Assembly: GCA_937995595.1 (NCBI GenBank)
Contig: CALKJW010000005.1
Span: forward strand, 1 to 64,000
Source of the DNA: an uncultured Phycisphaerales bacterium
GTDB lineage: Bacteria > Planctomycetota > Phycisphaerae > Phycisphaerales > UBA1924
DNA length: 64,000 nt
Direction: 5' to 3'
Below the pieces are notes generated by a model. That model did no database searches, was not told the DNA's origin, and saw nothing but the letters and a program-made list of their open reading frames with translations. The first letter of the stretch is position 1; each line of letters opens with the position of its first letter. Below are positions 23,812-32,818 of the stretch, piece after piece. A program made the position numbers and the translations under genes.

Positions 23812-25911
23812 TCATTCCCGGGGCTCGACCTCGGTCGAGGGCTTCCAATCGGGCTCGGCGAAGCGGAAGAACGTGCGGCTGCCGCGGAAGACGACGAACA
23901 CGACGCGCCCCGGCTGGTCTCGGGCGATCTGCTCCATCGCCCGCTTGAACGAGGCGACGTCGGTGACGGTGTGCGGCCCGATCTTCTGGATCAGGTCGCG
24001 TCCGCGCACGCCGGCCAGGCCCGCCCAGCCCGCCGGTTCGGCCGACTCGACCATGACGCCGGTGACCGAGTCGTCCCACCGGAAGTCCTCGCGGTCGAAG
24101 AAGGTGATGTCGCGCACGGACAGTTCGAAGTCGGCGTTGCGGGCGCGGGGCGCCTCCTCGGGCGTCAGGCGCGTGCGTTCGAGCGTGATCGGGACCTCGA
24201 CAACCGCGCCGTCGCGGAGCACGCTCAGCGTCGCGTTGTCGTCGATGCTCAGGCGGCGGACCGAGCGGTTGAACGCGCCGGCGTCCTGCATGCCGCGCGG
24301 GTCGAAGCGTTCGCCGTTGAGCGCAAGGACGACGTCGCCGACGCGCAGGCCGGCCCTGGCGGCCTCGGTGCCGGAGTAGACGCGCATCACGCGGAAGCCG
24401 CGCTGGTCGGCGTGCCCGAGTTTCTCGGCCATGGTGCGCAGCACCGGCTGGGTGGCGACGCCGATCCACGCCTTGGGCAGTTCGGCGGGCGGGTCGGGCC
24501 GCTCCTCGGGCCGGGGCTTGATGAGCGTGAGGAAGTTCTTGTTGTCGCGGACGAACTCGATGAGCAGGAACTCGGGCTTGTCCTTCATCGCGTCGATCTG
24601 CTCGTACTTGCGTACGGCGTCGGCGATGGACTCGATCGGCGCGTCGTCGATGCGCACGATGACGTCGCCCCAGTTCAGCGCGGGCTCGGCCGTGGCCGAC
24701 GGGCCGCCGCCGCGCACGCTGCTGACCAGCGCGCCCCGGGTGCTGCTCAGACGCATCTGCTTGGCGCGCCGGTCGGTGATCTGCTGGATGGTCAGGCCCC
24801 AGAGGCGCAGGGCCTCCTCGTCGCCGCGGTCGCGCCGCAGGCGCTCGGTGGTCACGACGACGCGCTGCCCCGGCGCGCCCTCCCGGTCGAAGACGATGAG
24901 CAGCGCCGAGCCGATCGGCCGGTCGGCGATGCGCTTGAGCAGCGGCGGGATCTCCTCGACGAACCGCACGTTCACGCGCTCGCCCCCGAGTTCGCGCACC
25001 ACGTCGCCGGCGCGCAGGCCCGCCGCCCACGCAGGCCCGTCGGCGTCGACCGAGTCGACCAGCACGCCCTCGCTGATGCCCGTGTTCTGGATGTGCCGGA
25101 ACGACGCGCCGATCGAGGACCGCGGCACGTCCCCGGTCGCCAGCAGCGACTCGGCCACCTGGCGCGCCATGTTCGAGGGCGTGGCGAACGCCAGGCCCGA
25201 GCCGCCGCGGGTGTTCACGCCGATCACCTCGCCGCGCAGGTTCACCAGCGGCCCGCCCGAGTTGCCGGGGTTGATGAGCGCGTCGTGCTGGATCCAGTTG
25301 GTGAACAGGCCGGTGCGCTGCTCCCAGTTCAGGAGCATCTCGTCGACCTGCCCGTCGCCGGCCGACGCGAAGACGCGCTCGGTGTTGGAGACGATGCCCA
25401 GCGTCACGGTGCGCGACAGGCTGAACGGCGAGCCCATCGCCAGCACGTAGTCGCCGACCGAGAGCGTGTCGGAATCGCCCATCAACGCGACCTCCACCTT
25501 CGTTCCAGGTTCCAGTCGCGACAGGTCCAGTTGCAGCACGGCCAGATCGGTCCACGGGTCCTCGCCGACCAGCGTCGCGGGGACGCGCTGCTTGTCGGCC
25601 AGCGTGCACCAGAACCGCTTGCCGCGGTCGGTCACGTGGGCGTTGGTCAGCACGTGCCCCTGCGGGGTGAAGATCGTGCCCGAGCCGGTGCTGCGGTTCT
25701 TCTGTTCCTTCCCACCCGCGTACTCCACCGAGACCACCTCGATGTTCACCAGCGAGGGGAACACGCGGTCGCGTGCCGCGGCGATGGCGTCGCGGACGTC
25801 GACCGGCAAGTCGTCCATGCTTCGTCCGTGCCGGGAATCGGTGCACCCGCCAACGGCCAGCGAGACAAGCAGCACGGGAAGGAGCAGGAGCGAATGCAGG
25901 CGCGTGGTCAT
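23812..25911 (-). CDS. HtrA/Deg-type serine protease lipoprotein with several PDZ domains
   Basis: A 699-residue protein from ATG 25911, chosen because it opens a lipoprotein signal (TTRLHSLLLLPVLLVSLAVG then GC). The trypsin-like domain (about 30-270) keeps the full triad: LTNAHVT (His), WTDLAVLQ (Asp) and NPGNSGGPL (Ser). C-terminal to it are three to four PDZ or PDZ-like units: GVLVDSVDADGPAWAAGLRA, then a divergent one with WGDVIVRIDDAPI, one with GTEAARAGLRVGDVVLALNG, and one with GRDLIQKIGPHTVTDVASF. DegP-type proteins have two PDZ domains, so this one is longer than usual. It should sit at a membrane facing the periplasm and degrade or hold misfolded proteins. Confidence 0.92.
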   Translation of the reverse strand: MTTRLHSLLLLPVLLVSLAVGGCTDSRHGRSMDDLPVDVRDAIAAARDRVFPSLVNIEVVSVEYAGGKEQKNRSTGSGTIFTPQGHVLTNAHVTDRGKRFWCTLADKQRVPATLVGEDPWTDLAVLQLDLSRLEPGTKVEVALMGDSDTLSVGDYVLAMGSPFSLSRTVTLGIVSNTERVFASAGDGQVDEMLLNWEQRTGLFTNWIQHDALINPGNSGGPLVNLRGEVIGVNTRGGSGLAFATPSNMARQVAESLLATGDVPRSSIGASFRHIQNTGISEGVLVDSVDADGPAWAAGLRAGDVVRELGGERVNVRFVEEIPPLLKRIADRPIGSALLIVFDREGAPGQRVVVTTERLRRDRGDEEALRLWGLTIQQITDRRAKQMRLSSTRGALVSSVRGGGPSATAEPALNWGDVIVRIDDAPIESIADAVRKYEQIDAMKDKPEFLLIEFVRDNKNFLTLIKPRPEERPDPPAELPKAWIGVATQPVLRTMAEKLGHADQRGFRVMRVYSGTEAARAGLRVGDVVLALNGERFDPRGMQDAGAFNRSVRRLSIDDNATLSVLRDGAVVEVPITLERTRLTPEEAPRARNADFELSVRDITFFDREDFRWDDSVTGVMVESAEPAGWAGLAGVRGRDLIQKIGPHTVTDVASFKRAMEQIARDQPGRVVFVVFRGSRTFFRFAEPDWKPSTEVEPRE

Positions 25912-26172
25912 GGAGGGTCCGGTATCTGATTCTCGGGTTTCGACAGGGCCGGCGGGCACGTCGGCACCCGCGGAAGGGCGGAACCAAGGACCGGGACTGT
26001 CTCAACTCTCGGGGCCACTGTCAAACGTCCCGCCTCTGGTACAGTGCGAGCCGCAAACCGGCGTTCGGTTGGTTGTCGGGCGAGCAGCGAGGGCGTTCGT
26101 GCTTCCACTGCCGCAACCTGTCCCGCGATCCGGTGTACACTCACACGGGCCTACCATCGGCCCGGCGTTTCG
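25912..26172. other. Divergent intergenic region before the metal-efflux genes
   Basis: 261 bp between the HtrA lipoprotein (minus) and the His/Cys-rich gene (plus). It should carry promoters in both directions. I see no convincing -35/-10 pair and no metal-regulator operator that I can name; no regulator gene of the MerR, ArsR or CopY type is nearby. Confidence 0.4.
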
Positions 26173-26577
26173 ATGCAGACTTTCCGCATCATCTCGGTTC
26201 TCATGCTCGGCGCGGCGGTGATGCTCGCCTCGCAGTGGTGCGGGTGCGGGCACTCGCATGCCGGCTCGCGGGAACCGGTTGTCGTGGCCGCGCGGCCGGA
26301 CTGCGGGCACGCGTGCGCGCACCACGCGCCCGTGCCCGCGCCGGTCGAGCACGACCACGATCACGACTGCTGCTGCTCGGCCCCGGAGCGCCCGATGGTT
26401 CCCGGCGACGGGGGTGTGCGGTTCGTGCGCTCGACGGGCTGGACCGCGGCGGAGCCGCCGCAGGTCGGCATTGGCTTGGATTGGGCCGATCGAGGCCGAC
26501 CCAAGGCGCCGCGCGTGTGCCTCTGGCACCCGCCGCCGCAGACGCCTGTCGCGTTGGGCGTTCTGCTGACCGTGTAA
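26173..26577 (+). CDS. Small His/Cys-rich exported protein, putative metal binder
   Basis: A 134-residue protein with a hydrophobic N-terminal signal (FRIISVLMLGAAVMLASQ) then WCGCGHSHAG. Cys and His cluster in CGHACAHHAP and EHDHDHDCCCSAP, which can bind soft or borderline metals such as Cu, Zn or Ag. The rest has no domain I recognise. It is the first plus-strand gene before the RND metal-efflux operon (starting 193 bp downstream), so a metal-sequestering or delivery role in the periplasm or envelope is likely by context. Alternatively it is a lipoprotein cut at one of the early Cys residues. Confidence 0.65.
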   Translation: MQTFRIISVLMLGAAVMLASQWCGCGHSHAGSREPVVVAARPDCGHACAHHAPVPAPVEHDHDHDCCCSAPERPMVPGDGGVRFVRSTGWTAAEPPQVGIGLDWADRGRPKAPRVCLWHPPPQTPVALGVLLTV

Positions 26578-26770
26578 ACAACTCCGTAGCCCGCGCGCCC
26601 CCGCGATCGGCAGGGTGATCTCTCGCCCCGGACCGCTCGGCGGGTCGATTCTCTACTCCGCGCGGGCTGTGGCGCCGTGGCTCGGGGCCCGATGGTCCGG
26701 GCCGCGGGGCGCAACTTGCTGAAAGTACAGCCGGAGCCGAGTCCCGAGGGGAGGGGCAGGAGGTTCGGTC

Positions 26771-28147
26771 ATGAATCGTCAACGCTGGTACGCCGCGGGG
26801 GTGGTCCTTGTCGGCGTCGCGCTCATCCCCGTGATCGCCCACGAAGGGCACGACCACGCCGCACCGGCCGGCGCGACGTTTGATCTCAACGCGCCGCGCG
26901 TGTTGAGCGAGCAGACGGCCCGGGTGATCGGGCTTGAGGTCGCGGAGGTGGACTTCGGCGTCGTGGAAGAGGTCGTGCGACTGGGCGGGATCGTCCGCGC
27001 CGCGCCCGACCGCGTGCAACTGGTCGCCAGCGGCGTGGGCGGGATGGTTCTGGACGTGCACGTGCAACTGGCCGACCGGGTCCGCGCGGGCCAGCCGCTC
27101 ATCGACATCGTCTCGCCCGAACTGGCGAACATGGTGAGCCGGATCGAGCAGGCCCGGGCCGAGCACGAGCGCCTCGGCGCGCACATGGTCGAGGCCCGCG
27201 CGAGCCTCGAGCAGACGCGCACGCAACTGGCGGTCGTCGAGGAGCAGGCCCGGCTGGCCGAGGCCGAACTGGCGCGGCTGGAGTCGGGCGCGGACGCCGT
27301 CAACGCCAACGTCATCAGCCAGAAGCGGGCCCAGGCCGTGCAGGCGCGCGGGCAGGTTACCAACGTCGGTCTGGCGATCACGCAGATCCAGCGCGAACTG
27401 GAATCCCGCGGCCGGCAACTGGAAGCCTCGGCCAAGGCCATCGCCGCCAGCGAGCGCATGGTCGAACTCGTGCGCGCCACGCCCGGCCTGAGCCCCGCCT
27501 CGGGAACGCTCGGCGACGAACTCGGGCGCGTGCGGCTCGCGGCGACGCGCGACGGCACCGTGACGCGGCGCGACGTGTGGCCCGGACAGGGCGTGTCGTC
27601 GGGCGAGTCCCTCCTGCACGTGGTCGATTACTCGGTGGTGCAGATCGACGGCGAACTCCCCGAGTCGCTGGTCGGTCGCTTCGGCGGCGCGACCGGGCAG
27701 GAGGTCCGCATCCGCACCGGCAACACCGAGCAGACGCGCCGGATCGTGGGCACGGGGCGCGTGCTGGCGGTCAGCCCGCTGGTGAACGCGGTCAAGCGCA
27801 CCGCGCACCTGGTCATCGAGGCCCCCAACCCCGACGGCTCGCTCCGCGAGGGGATGTACGTCGAACTGCACGTGGTGCTGCGGCAGGCGGCCGACGCGGT
27901 GGTCGTGCCGGCCAGCGCCGTGCTGACCGAGGGGCCGATGCACTTTGTCTTTGTCGAGGAGGACGGGGTGTACGTCAAGCACGACATCGTCCCCGGCGTG
28001 CGCGACGACCGCTTCGTCGAGGTGCTCGACGGCCTCGTGCCGGGCGACCGCGTCGTTGTCCGCGGCGCGTACGCGCTCACGCAGCTCCGCGCCCCGGGCG
28101 CGGAGGAAGCCCCCGCCGACGACCACGGACGCGGACACAGCCACTGA
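26771..28147 (+). CDS. Heavy-metal RND efflux periplasmic adaptor (CzcB/CusB family)
   Basis: A 458-residue membrane-fusion protein. The N-terminal membrane segment (YAAGVVLVGVALIPVIAHEG) is followed by a His-rich HEGHDH; the lipoyl/barrel region has GLEVAEVDFGVVEEVVRLGG and LDVHVQLADRVRAGQPLIDI. A long alpha-hairpin (about 120-240) lies between, then ATRDGTVTRRDVWPGQGVSS and the C-terminal membrane-proximal domain with LREGMYVELHV. It ends in DDHGRGHSH, another metal-binding His cluster. It links the inner-membrane pump to the outer-membrane channel. AGGAGG precedes ATG 26771. The gene for the pump follows after 21 bp. Confidence 0.92.
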   Translation: MNRQRWYAAGVVLVGVALIPVIAHEGHDHAAPAGATFDLNAPRVLSEQTARVIGLEVAEVDFGVVEEVVRLGGIVRAAPDRVQLVASGVGGMVLDVHVQLADRVRAGQPLIDIVSPELANMVSRIEQARAEHERLGAHMVEARASLEQTRTQLAVVEEQARLAEAELARLESGADAVNANVISQKRAQAVQARGQVTNVGLAITQIQRELESRGRQLEASAKAIAASERMVELVRATPGLSPASGTLGDELGRVRLAATRDGTVTRRDVWPGQGVSSGESLLHVVDYSVVQIDGELPESLVGRFGGATGQEVRIRTGNTEQTRRIVGTGRVLAVSPLVNAVKRTAHLVIEAPNPDGSLREGMYVELHVVLRQAADAVVVPASAVLTEGPMHFVFVEEDGVYVKHDIVPGVRDDRFVEVLDGLVPGDRVVVRGAYALTQLRAPGAEEAPADDHGRGHSH

Positions 28148-28168
28148 CCGGATCGCAGGAACCCACGC

Positions 28169-31100
28169 GTGCTCAAGGCCATCATCCGAACTTCGCTGCA
28201 CAACCGGGCGCTCACGCTCGCCGCGGCGGTCGCGCTGTGCATCTACGGCTTCATCGCCGCGACCTCGCTGCCGGTGGACGTGCTGCCCGACCTGAACCGT
28301 CCGACGGTCGCCATCCTCACCGAGTCGCCCGGCCTTGCGCCCGAGGAGGTCGAGGTCCTGGTGACGTTCCCGATTGAGTCGGCCGTCAACGGCGCGCCCG
28401 GCGTCGCGCGGGTGCGGTCGGTTTCGGGTCAGGGTCTGTCGGTCGTGCACGTGGAGTTCGGCTGGGAGACCGACATCTACCGCAACCGGCAGATGGTGCA
28501 GGAGCGGCTGGCGCAGATCGGCGACCGGCTGCCCGCGGGCGTCACGCCCCACATGGGCGCGATCGCGTCGATCATGGGCGAGGTGATGTACATCGGCATC
28601 ACCAGCGAGACGCTCTCGCCGATGGACCAGCGCGCCATCGCCGACTGGGTCGTGCGGCCCGCGCTGCTCAGCGTGCCCGGCGTGGCGCAGGTCACGGTCA
28701 TGGGCGGCGAGGTGCGGCAGTACCACGTGAAGGCCGACCCCGAGCGCCTGCGCCTGTACGGCCTGACGCTCGCCGACCTCGAACGCGCGCTGGCGGACTC
28801 CAACCGCAACACCGGCGGCGGGTACGTGCGCTCGGGCGAGTTGGAGATGATCGTCCGCAACCTCGGGCGCGCCCGCACCATCGACGACATCGCCGACGCG
28901 CTGGTCTCGACGCGCAGCGGGCAGGACTCGGGCCCGCTCGGCCCCGTCGAGCACGCCGTGGCCGTCCGCGTGCGCGACGTGGCCCGCGTGGTGGAGCAGG
29001 GCGACCCCTTCAAGCGAGGCGAGGGTTCGATCATGGCGCGCCCGGCCGTGTTCATGGCCGTCAGCAAGCAGCCGACCGCCGACACCCGCGCGCTCACGCG
29101 CCTGCTCGACGAGCGGCTCGAACAACTCCGGCCCGGGCTGCCCGCCGACCTGGTCGTCAACGCCGACATCTTCCGGCAGGCGCACTTCATCGAGGCCGCG
29201 ATCGGCAACGTGACCGAGGCGCTGCGCGACGGGGCGATCCTCGTGGTCGTCGTGCTCATCCTGTTCCTCTTCAGCGTGCGCACGACGGTCATCACGCTGA
29301 CGGCGATCCCGCTGAGCCTGCTGGCGACCGCCGTGGTGTTCACGCTCTGGGGCCAGTCGATCAACACCATGACGCTCGGCGGCATCGCCGTCGCCGTCGG
29401 CGAACTGGTCGACGACGCGATCGTCGGCGTCGAGAACGTGCACAGGCGGCTGCGCGAGGGGCTCGCCGCGCGGCGGGGGCTGGTCGGCGCGGTCTTCGAC
29501 GCCACCTGCGAGGTGCGAGGGCCGATCCTCATCGGCACCGCCATCGTGCTGCTGGTCTTTGTGCCGCTGCTGGTTCTGCCGGGGCTGACGGGCCGCCTGT
29601 TTGCGCCGCTCGCCGCGGCGTACTTTGTCTCGATCGCCGCGTCGCTGGTCGTCTCGCTCACGGTCACGCCGGTGCTGGCGTACTTCCTGCTCGGCAGGCG
29701 CGACGCGGCCGAGGCCGCCGCGCTCCACGCGCCGCGCGACGCCGCGGTGCTGCGCTGGTGCAAGGCGGCGGCGCGGCGCGCGTACGCGGTCTCGCTGCCG
29801 CGGCCGAAGACCGTCGTCGCGCTGGGCGCCGCGCTGGTCGCCTTCGCGGGCGTGCTGGTGACGCGCATCGGCGCCGAGTTCCTGCCCACGTTCAACGAGG
29901 GCACGGCGGTCGTGACCATGGCCGCCTCGCCCGGCCTTGCGCTGCAGGCGTCGGACGAACTGGGCCGGACGGCCGAGCGCCTCCTGCTGGAGATCCCCGA
30001 GGTCCGTTCGGTCGCGCGGCGAACCGGCCGTGCCGAGCAGGACGAGCACGCGCTGGGTATACACGTCAGCGAGATCGAGGTGGACTTCTGGCGCGAGGGC
30101 CAGCAGCCGGGCCCGCACGACACTCGCACTCCGCCGCGCGACCCGCGCCGACGCGCCGCGGTGTTCGCCGACATCCGCGAGCGACTCTCGCACATCCCCG
30201 GGCTTTACGTCTCGATCGGCCAGCCGATCAGCCACCGCATCGAGCATCTGGAGTCGGGCGTGCAGGCGCAGGTCGTCATCAAGGTCTTCGGCGAGGACCT
30301 GGGCACGCTCCGCGACCTGGCCGAGCAGGTGCGGGCCGCGATGTCGGGCCTTCCGGGCGTGGTCGACCTGCAGGTCGAGCGGCAGACGCTGGTGCCGCAA
30401 CTGCGCGTGCGCGTCGAGCCCGACCGGGCCGCGCTCTACGGCTTCCGCGTGGGCGAACTGGTCGACACGCTGCAGACCGTCACCGGCGGCAAGGTCGTGT
30501 CGCAGGTGCTCGACGGCGTGCGCACCTACGACCTGCTGCTCACGCTCGACGACGAATGGCGCGACACGCGCGGCCACACGATCGGCGACGTGCGGCTGCT
30601 CTCGCCCACCGGCGCGGTCGCGCTCATCTCCGACGTGGCCGACATCCGCGAGGCGCGCGGGCCCAACGAGATCGCACGCGAGAACGCGCAGCGCCGCATC
30701 GTCGTGTCGTGCAACGTGCAGGGCGCCGATCTGGGCTCGACCGTCGCCGCCGTGCAGCGCGCGGTGCACGAACGCGTCACCCCCACGCTCCCGACGGGGT
30801 ACAGCATCGTGTTCGAGGGCCAGCACCAGGCCCAGCGCCGCGCCACCAACGCCATCCTGCTGCTGTCGTGTGTGTCGCTGGCGCTCATGTTCGCGCTGCT
30901 CTACGGGCACTTCCGCAGTTCGATCATGGCGGCCCAGGTCATGCTGAACATCCCGATGGCGTTCATCGGCGCGGTCTGTGCGCTGGCCGTCGCGGGCCTG
31001 CCCTTCAGCGTCGCCGGGCTCATCGGCCTGGTCTCGCTCTGCGGCATCGCCTCGCGCAACGGCCTGCTCATGATCAGCCACTACCTGCACCTCATGAAGC

Positions 31101-31396
31101 ACGAGGGCATGCCCTTCGGGCGTGAACTGGTCGTCCGCGGCAGCCAGGAGCGCGTCGCGCCCGTGCTGATGACCGCGCTCACCACCGGGCTGGCGATGAT
31201 CCCGCTGCTGCTCAACGCCGATGCGCCCGGCAAGGAGATCCTGCACCCCGTCGCCGTGGTCATCACCGGCGGGCTCATCTCCTGCACGATCCTCGATTTC
31301 CTCGTCACGCCCACGGTCTTCCTGGCCTTTGCGCGCCGCTCCGCCGAGCGGCTGGCCGCGGAGAAGCCGGGCAACAATCGAACGGAAGGAGACTGA
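28169..31396 (+). CDS. Heavy-metal RND efflux pump (CzcA/CusA family)
   Basis: A 1075-residue inner-membrane pump with 12 predicted membrane helices in two sets and two large periplasmic loops. The start is GTG 28169, preceded by GCAGGA. Signature segments: ATSLPVDVLPDLNRPTVAIL, TLGGIAVAVGELVDDAIVGV then ENVHRR in TM4 carrying the proton-relay Asp residues, GAEFLPTFNEGTAVVTM and GVQAQVVIKVFGEDLGTL. This is the HME (heavy-metal efflux) group, exporting cations such as Cu, Ag, Zn, Co or Cd by proton antiport. I cannot assign the metal. It forms the complex with the CzcB-like and CzcC-like products around it. Confidence 0.95.
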   Translation: MLKAIIRTSLHNRALTLAAAVALCIYGFIAATSLPVDVLPDLNRPTVAILTESPGLAPEEVEVLVTFPIESAVNGAPGVARVRSVSGQGLSVVHVEFGWETDIYRNRQMVQERLAQIGDRLPAGVTPHMGAIASIMGEVMYIGITSETLSPMDQRAIADWVVRPALLSVPGVAQVTVMGGEVRQYHVKADPERLRLYGLTLADLERALADSNRNTGGGYVRSGELEMIVRNLGRARTIDDIADALVSTRSGQDSGPLGPVEHAVAVRVRDVARVVEQGDPFKRGEGSIMARPAVFMAVSKQPTADTRALTRLLDERLEQLRPGLPADLVVNADIFRQAHFIEAAIGNVTEALRDGAILVVVVLILFLFSVRTTVITLTAIPLSLLATAVVFTLWGQSINTMTLGGIAVAVGELVDDAIVGVENVHRRLREGLAARRGLVGAVFDATCEVRGPILIGTAIVLLVFVPLLVLPGLTGRLFAPLAAAYFVSIAASLVVSLTVTPVLAYFLLGRRDAAEAAALHAPRDAAVLRWCKAAARRAYAVSLPRPKTVVALGAALVAFAGVLVTRIGAEFLPTFNEGTAVVTMAASPGLALQASDELGRTAERLLLEIPEVRSVARRTGRAEQDEHALGIHVSEIEVDFWREGQQPGPHDTRTPPRDPRRRAAVFADIRERLSHIPGLYVSIGQPISHRIEHLESGVQAQVVIKVFGEDLGTLRDLAEQVRAAMSGLPGVVDLQVERQTLVPQLRVRVEPDRAALYGFRVGELVDTLQTVTGGKVVSQVLDGVRTYDLLLTLDDEWRDTRGHTIGDVRLLSPTGAVALISDVADIREARGPNEIARENAQRRIVVSCNVQGADLGSTVAAVQRAVHERVTPTLPTGYSIVFEGQHQAQRRATNAILLLSCVSLALMFALLYGHFRSSIMAAQVMLNIPMAFIGAVCALAVAGLPFSVAGLIGLVSLCGIASRNGLLMISHYLHLMKHEGMPFGRELVVRGSQERVAPVLMTALTTGLAMIPLLLNADAPGKEILHPVAVVITGGLISCTILDFLVTPTVFLAFARRSAERLAAEKPGNNRTEGD

Positions 31397-31399
31397 ACC

Positions 31400-32818
31400 A
31401 TGAACGCACGCACGCTCCCTGCCATGCTGGTGCTCGCCGCGGGGCTGGCGCTCGGCGCCGCGACGGCCGAAGGTCTCGCCCAGCACGCGCCCGGCCACGC
31501 CCACGCGGAGACCAGGCCGCCGGAGTCCTTTGCCGAGGCGGTTTCTCGCATCCGCGAGGAACTGGCCGAACTCGAGGGCATGGTCGCGCGCAAGGCGTTC
31601 GTCGCGGCCCACGAACCCGCCGACGCCATCGAGCAACTCGCCTCGGCGCTGGGCCGGCTGTCGCTCAGGCCCGAGAGCGGCGTGCCGCGCGAGAAGGTCC
31701 GCGACGCGAACCTGGCCGGCAAGGACCTGGCCAAGATCGCCAGACAGTTCCACGACGCGGCGGACAGGAACGACGGCGCGGCGTGCCTGCGCCTGCTGCC
31801 GCGGCTGCAGGAACTGGTCGCCGCGGTGGGGGCCTTCGCGCCCGAGAAGTGGGTCTGCGACATGCACTGCGAGCCGGGCAAGGTGTTCGACGGGCCCGGC
31901 GTGTGCCCGGTGTGCCGGATGGCGTACAAGCCGATCTCGCAGGTGCCGTACTCGGCCAACGTCGCGCCCGACCCCGCGCCGATCCAGGCGGGCGTGACGA
32001 CGCAACTGACCATCCGCCTGCTCGACCCGGCGGGCAACGTGCTCGGGCTCGACGCGCTGGAGATCGTGCACGAGGAGCCGCTGCACCTGCTCATGGTCAA
32101 CAGCGATCTGTCGTGGTACGCGCACGAGCACCCGACGCCGCGCCCCGACGGCGCGTTCGTCCTGCCGTTCGCCTTCCCCGCGCCGGGCGAGTACACGCTC
32201 TTCCACGACTACACGCCCAAGGGAAAGAAGCAGCAGGTCGCGCCCTTCAAACTCAAGGTCGCCGGCGTTGCGCCCCCGCCCAAGCCGCTCGTCGAGGACT
32301 ACGACACGGTCGCGCAGATCGAGGGCTACGAGTTCCGCGTGCGCTGCAACGGCGTGAAGTTCGCCGCAACGGAGGACTCGATCATCCGCATCGGCATCGA
32401 CCGCGACGGCGAACCGGTGACCGATCTCGAACCGTACCTGGGCGAACTGGGCCACCTGGTGATCATCAGCGCGGACCTGAAGTCGTTCGTGCACAGCCAC
32501 CCGCTCGACATGACCGACGACCACGACGGGGGCGACCACGGCCACGCGCACGATCACGACCACGACACGATCATGCGCGCCGCGCGGGCCGCGGTGGACC
32601 TCCGCAACGGCAAGCCGTCGGACGTGGTCTTCCACGCGGTCTTCCCGCGGCCGGGGCTGTACAAGGCCTTCGCGCAGTTCCAGCACAAGGGCAAGATCCT
32701 GACCTACCCGTTCGTCATCAACGCCGAACCGCCGCGCGACGGGCGCGCCGTGCCCGCGGGCGACGACAAGCACGACCACGGCGGGCACGACCACTCCTCG
32801 CACGGAGCCACAAAGTGA
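31400..32818 (+). CDS. Periplasmic metal-binding protein with HMBD-type domain and His-rich segments
   Basis: A 472-residue exported protein (signal LPAMLVLAAGLALGAATAEG; ribosome site GGAAGGAG before ATG 31400). An N-terminal helical part with HAPGHAHAE is followed by WVCDMHCEPGKVFDGPGV and CPVCRMAYKP (about 153-180), a CxMHxxP...CPxCxM pattern like the heavy-metal-binding domain usually fused to CusB-type adaptors. Two beta units with HLLMVNSDLSWYAHEHP and HLVIISADLKSFVHSHP follow; between and after them lie HDGGDHGHAHDHDHD and a His-rich C-terminus. It probably binds metal in the periplasm and hands it to the pump. The gene starts 3 nt after the pump stop and overlaps the CzcC-like gene by 4 bp. 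Confidence 0.8.
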   Translation: MNARTLPAMLVLAAGLALGAATAEGLAQHAPGHAHAETRPPESFAEAVSRIREELAELEGMVARKAFVAAHEPADAIEQLASALGRLSLRPESGVPREKVRDANLAGKDLAKIARQFHDAADRNDGAACLRLLPRLQELVAAVGAFAPEKWVCDMHCEPGKVFDGPGVCPVCRMAYKPISQVPYSANVAPDPAPIQAGVTTQLTIRLLDPAGNVLGLDALEIVHEEPLHLLMVNSDLSWYAHEHPTPRPDGAFVLPFAFPAPGEYTLFHDYTPKGKKQQVAPFKLKVAGVAPPPKPLVEDYDTVAQIEGYEFRVRCNGVKFAATEDSIIRIGIDRDGEPVTDLEPYLGELGHLVIISADLKSFVHSHPLDMTDDHDGGDHGHAHDHDHDTIMRAARAAVDLRNGKPSDVVFHAVFPRPGLYKAFAQFQHKGKILTYPFVINAEPPRDGRAVPAGDDKHDHGGHDHSSHGATK

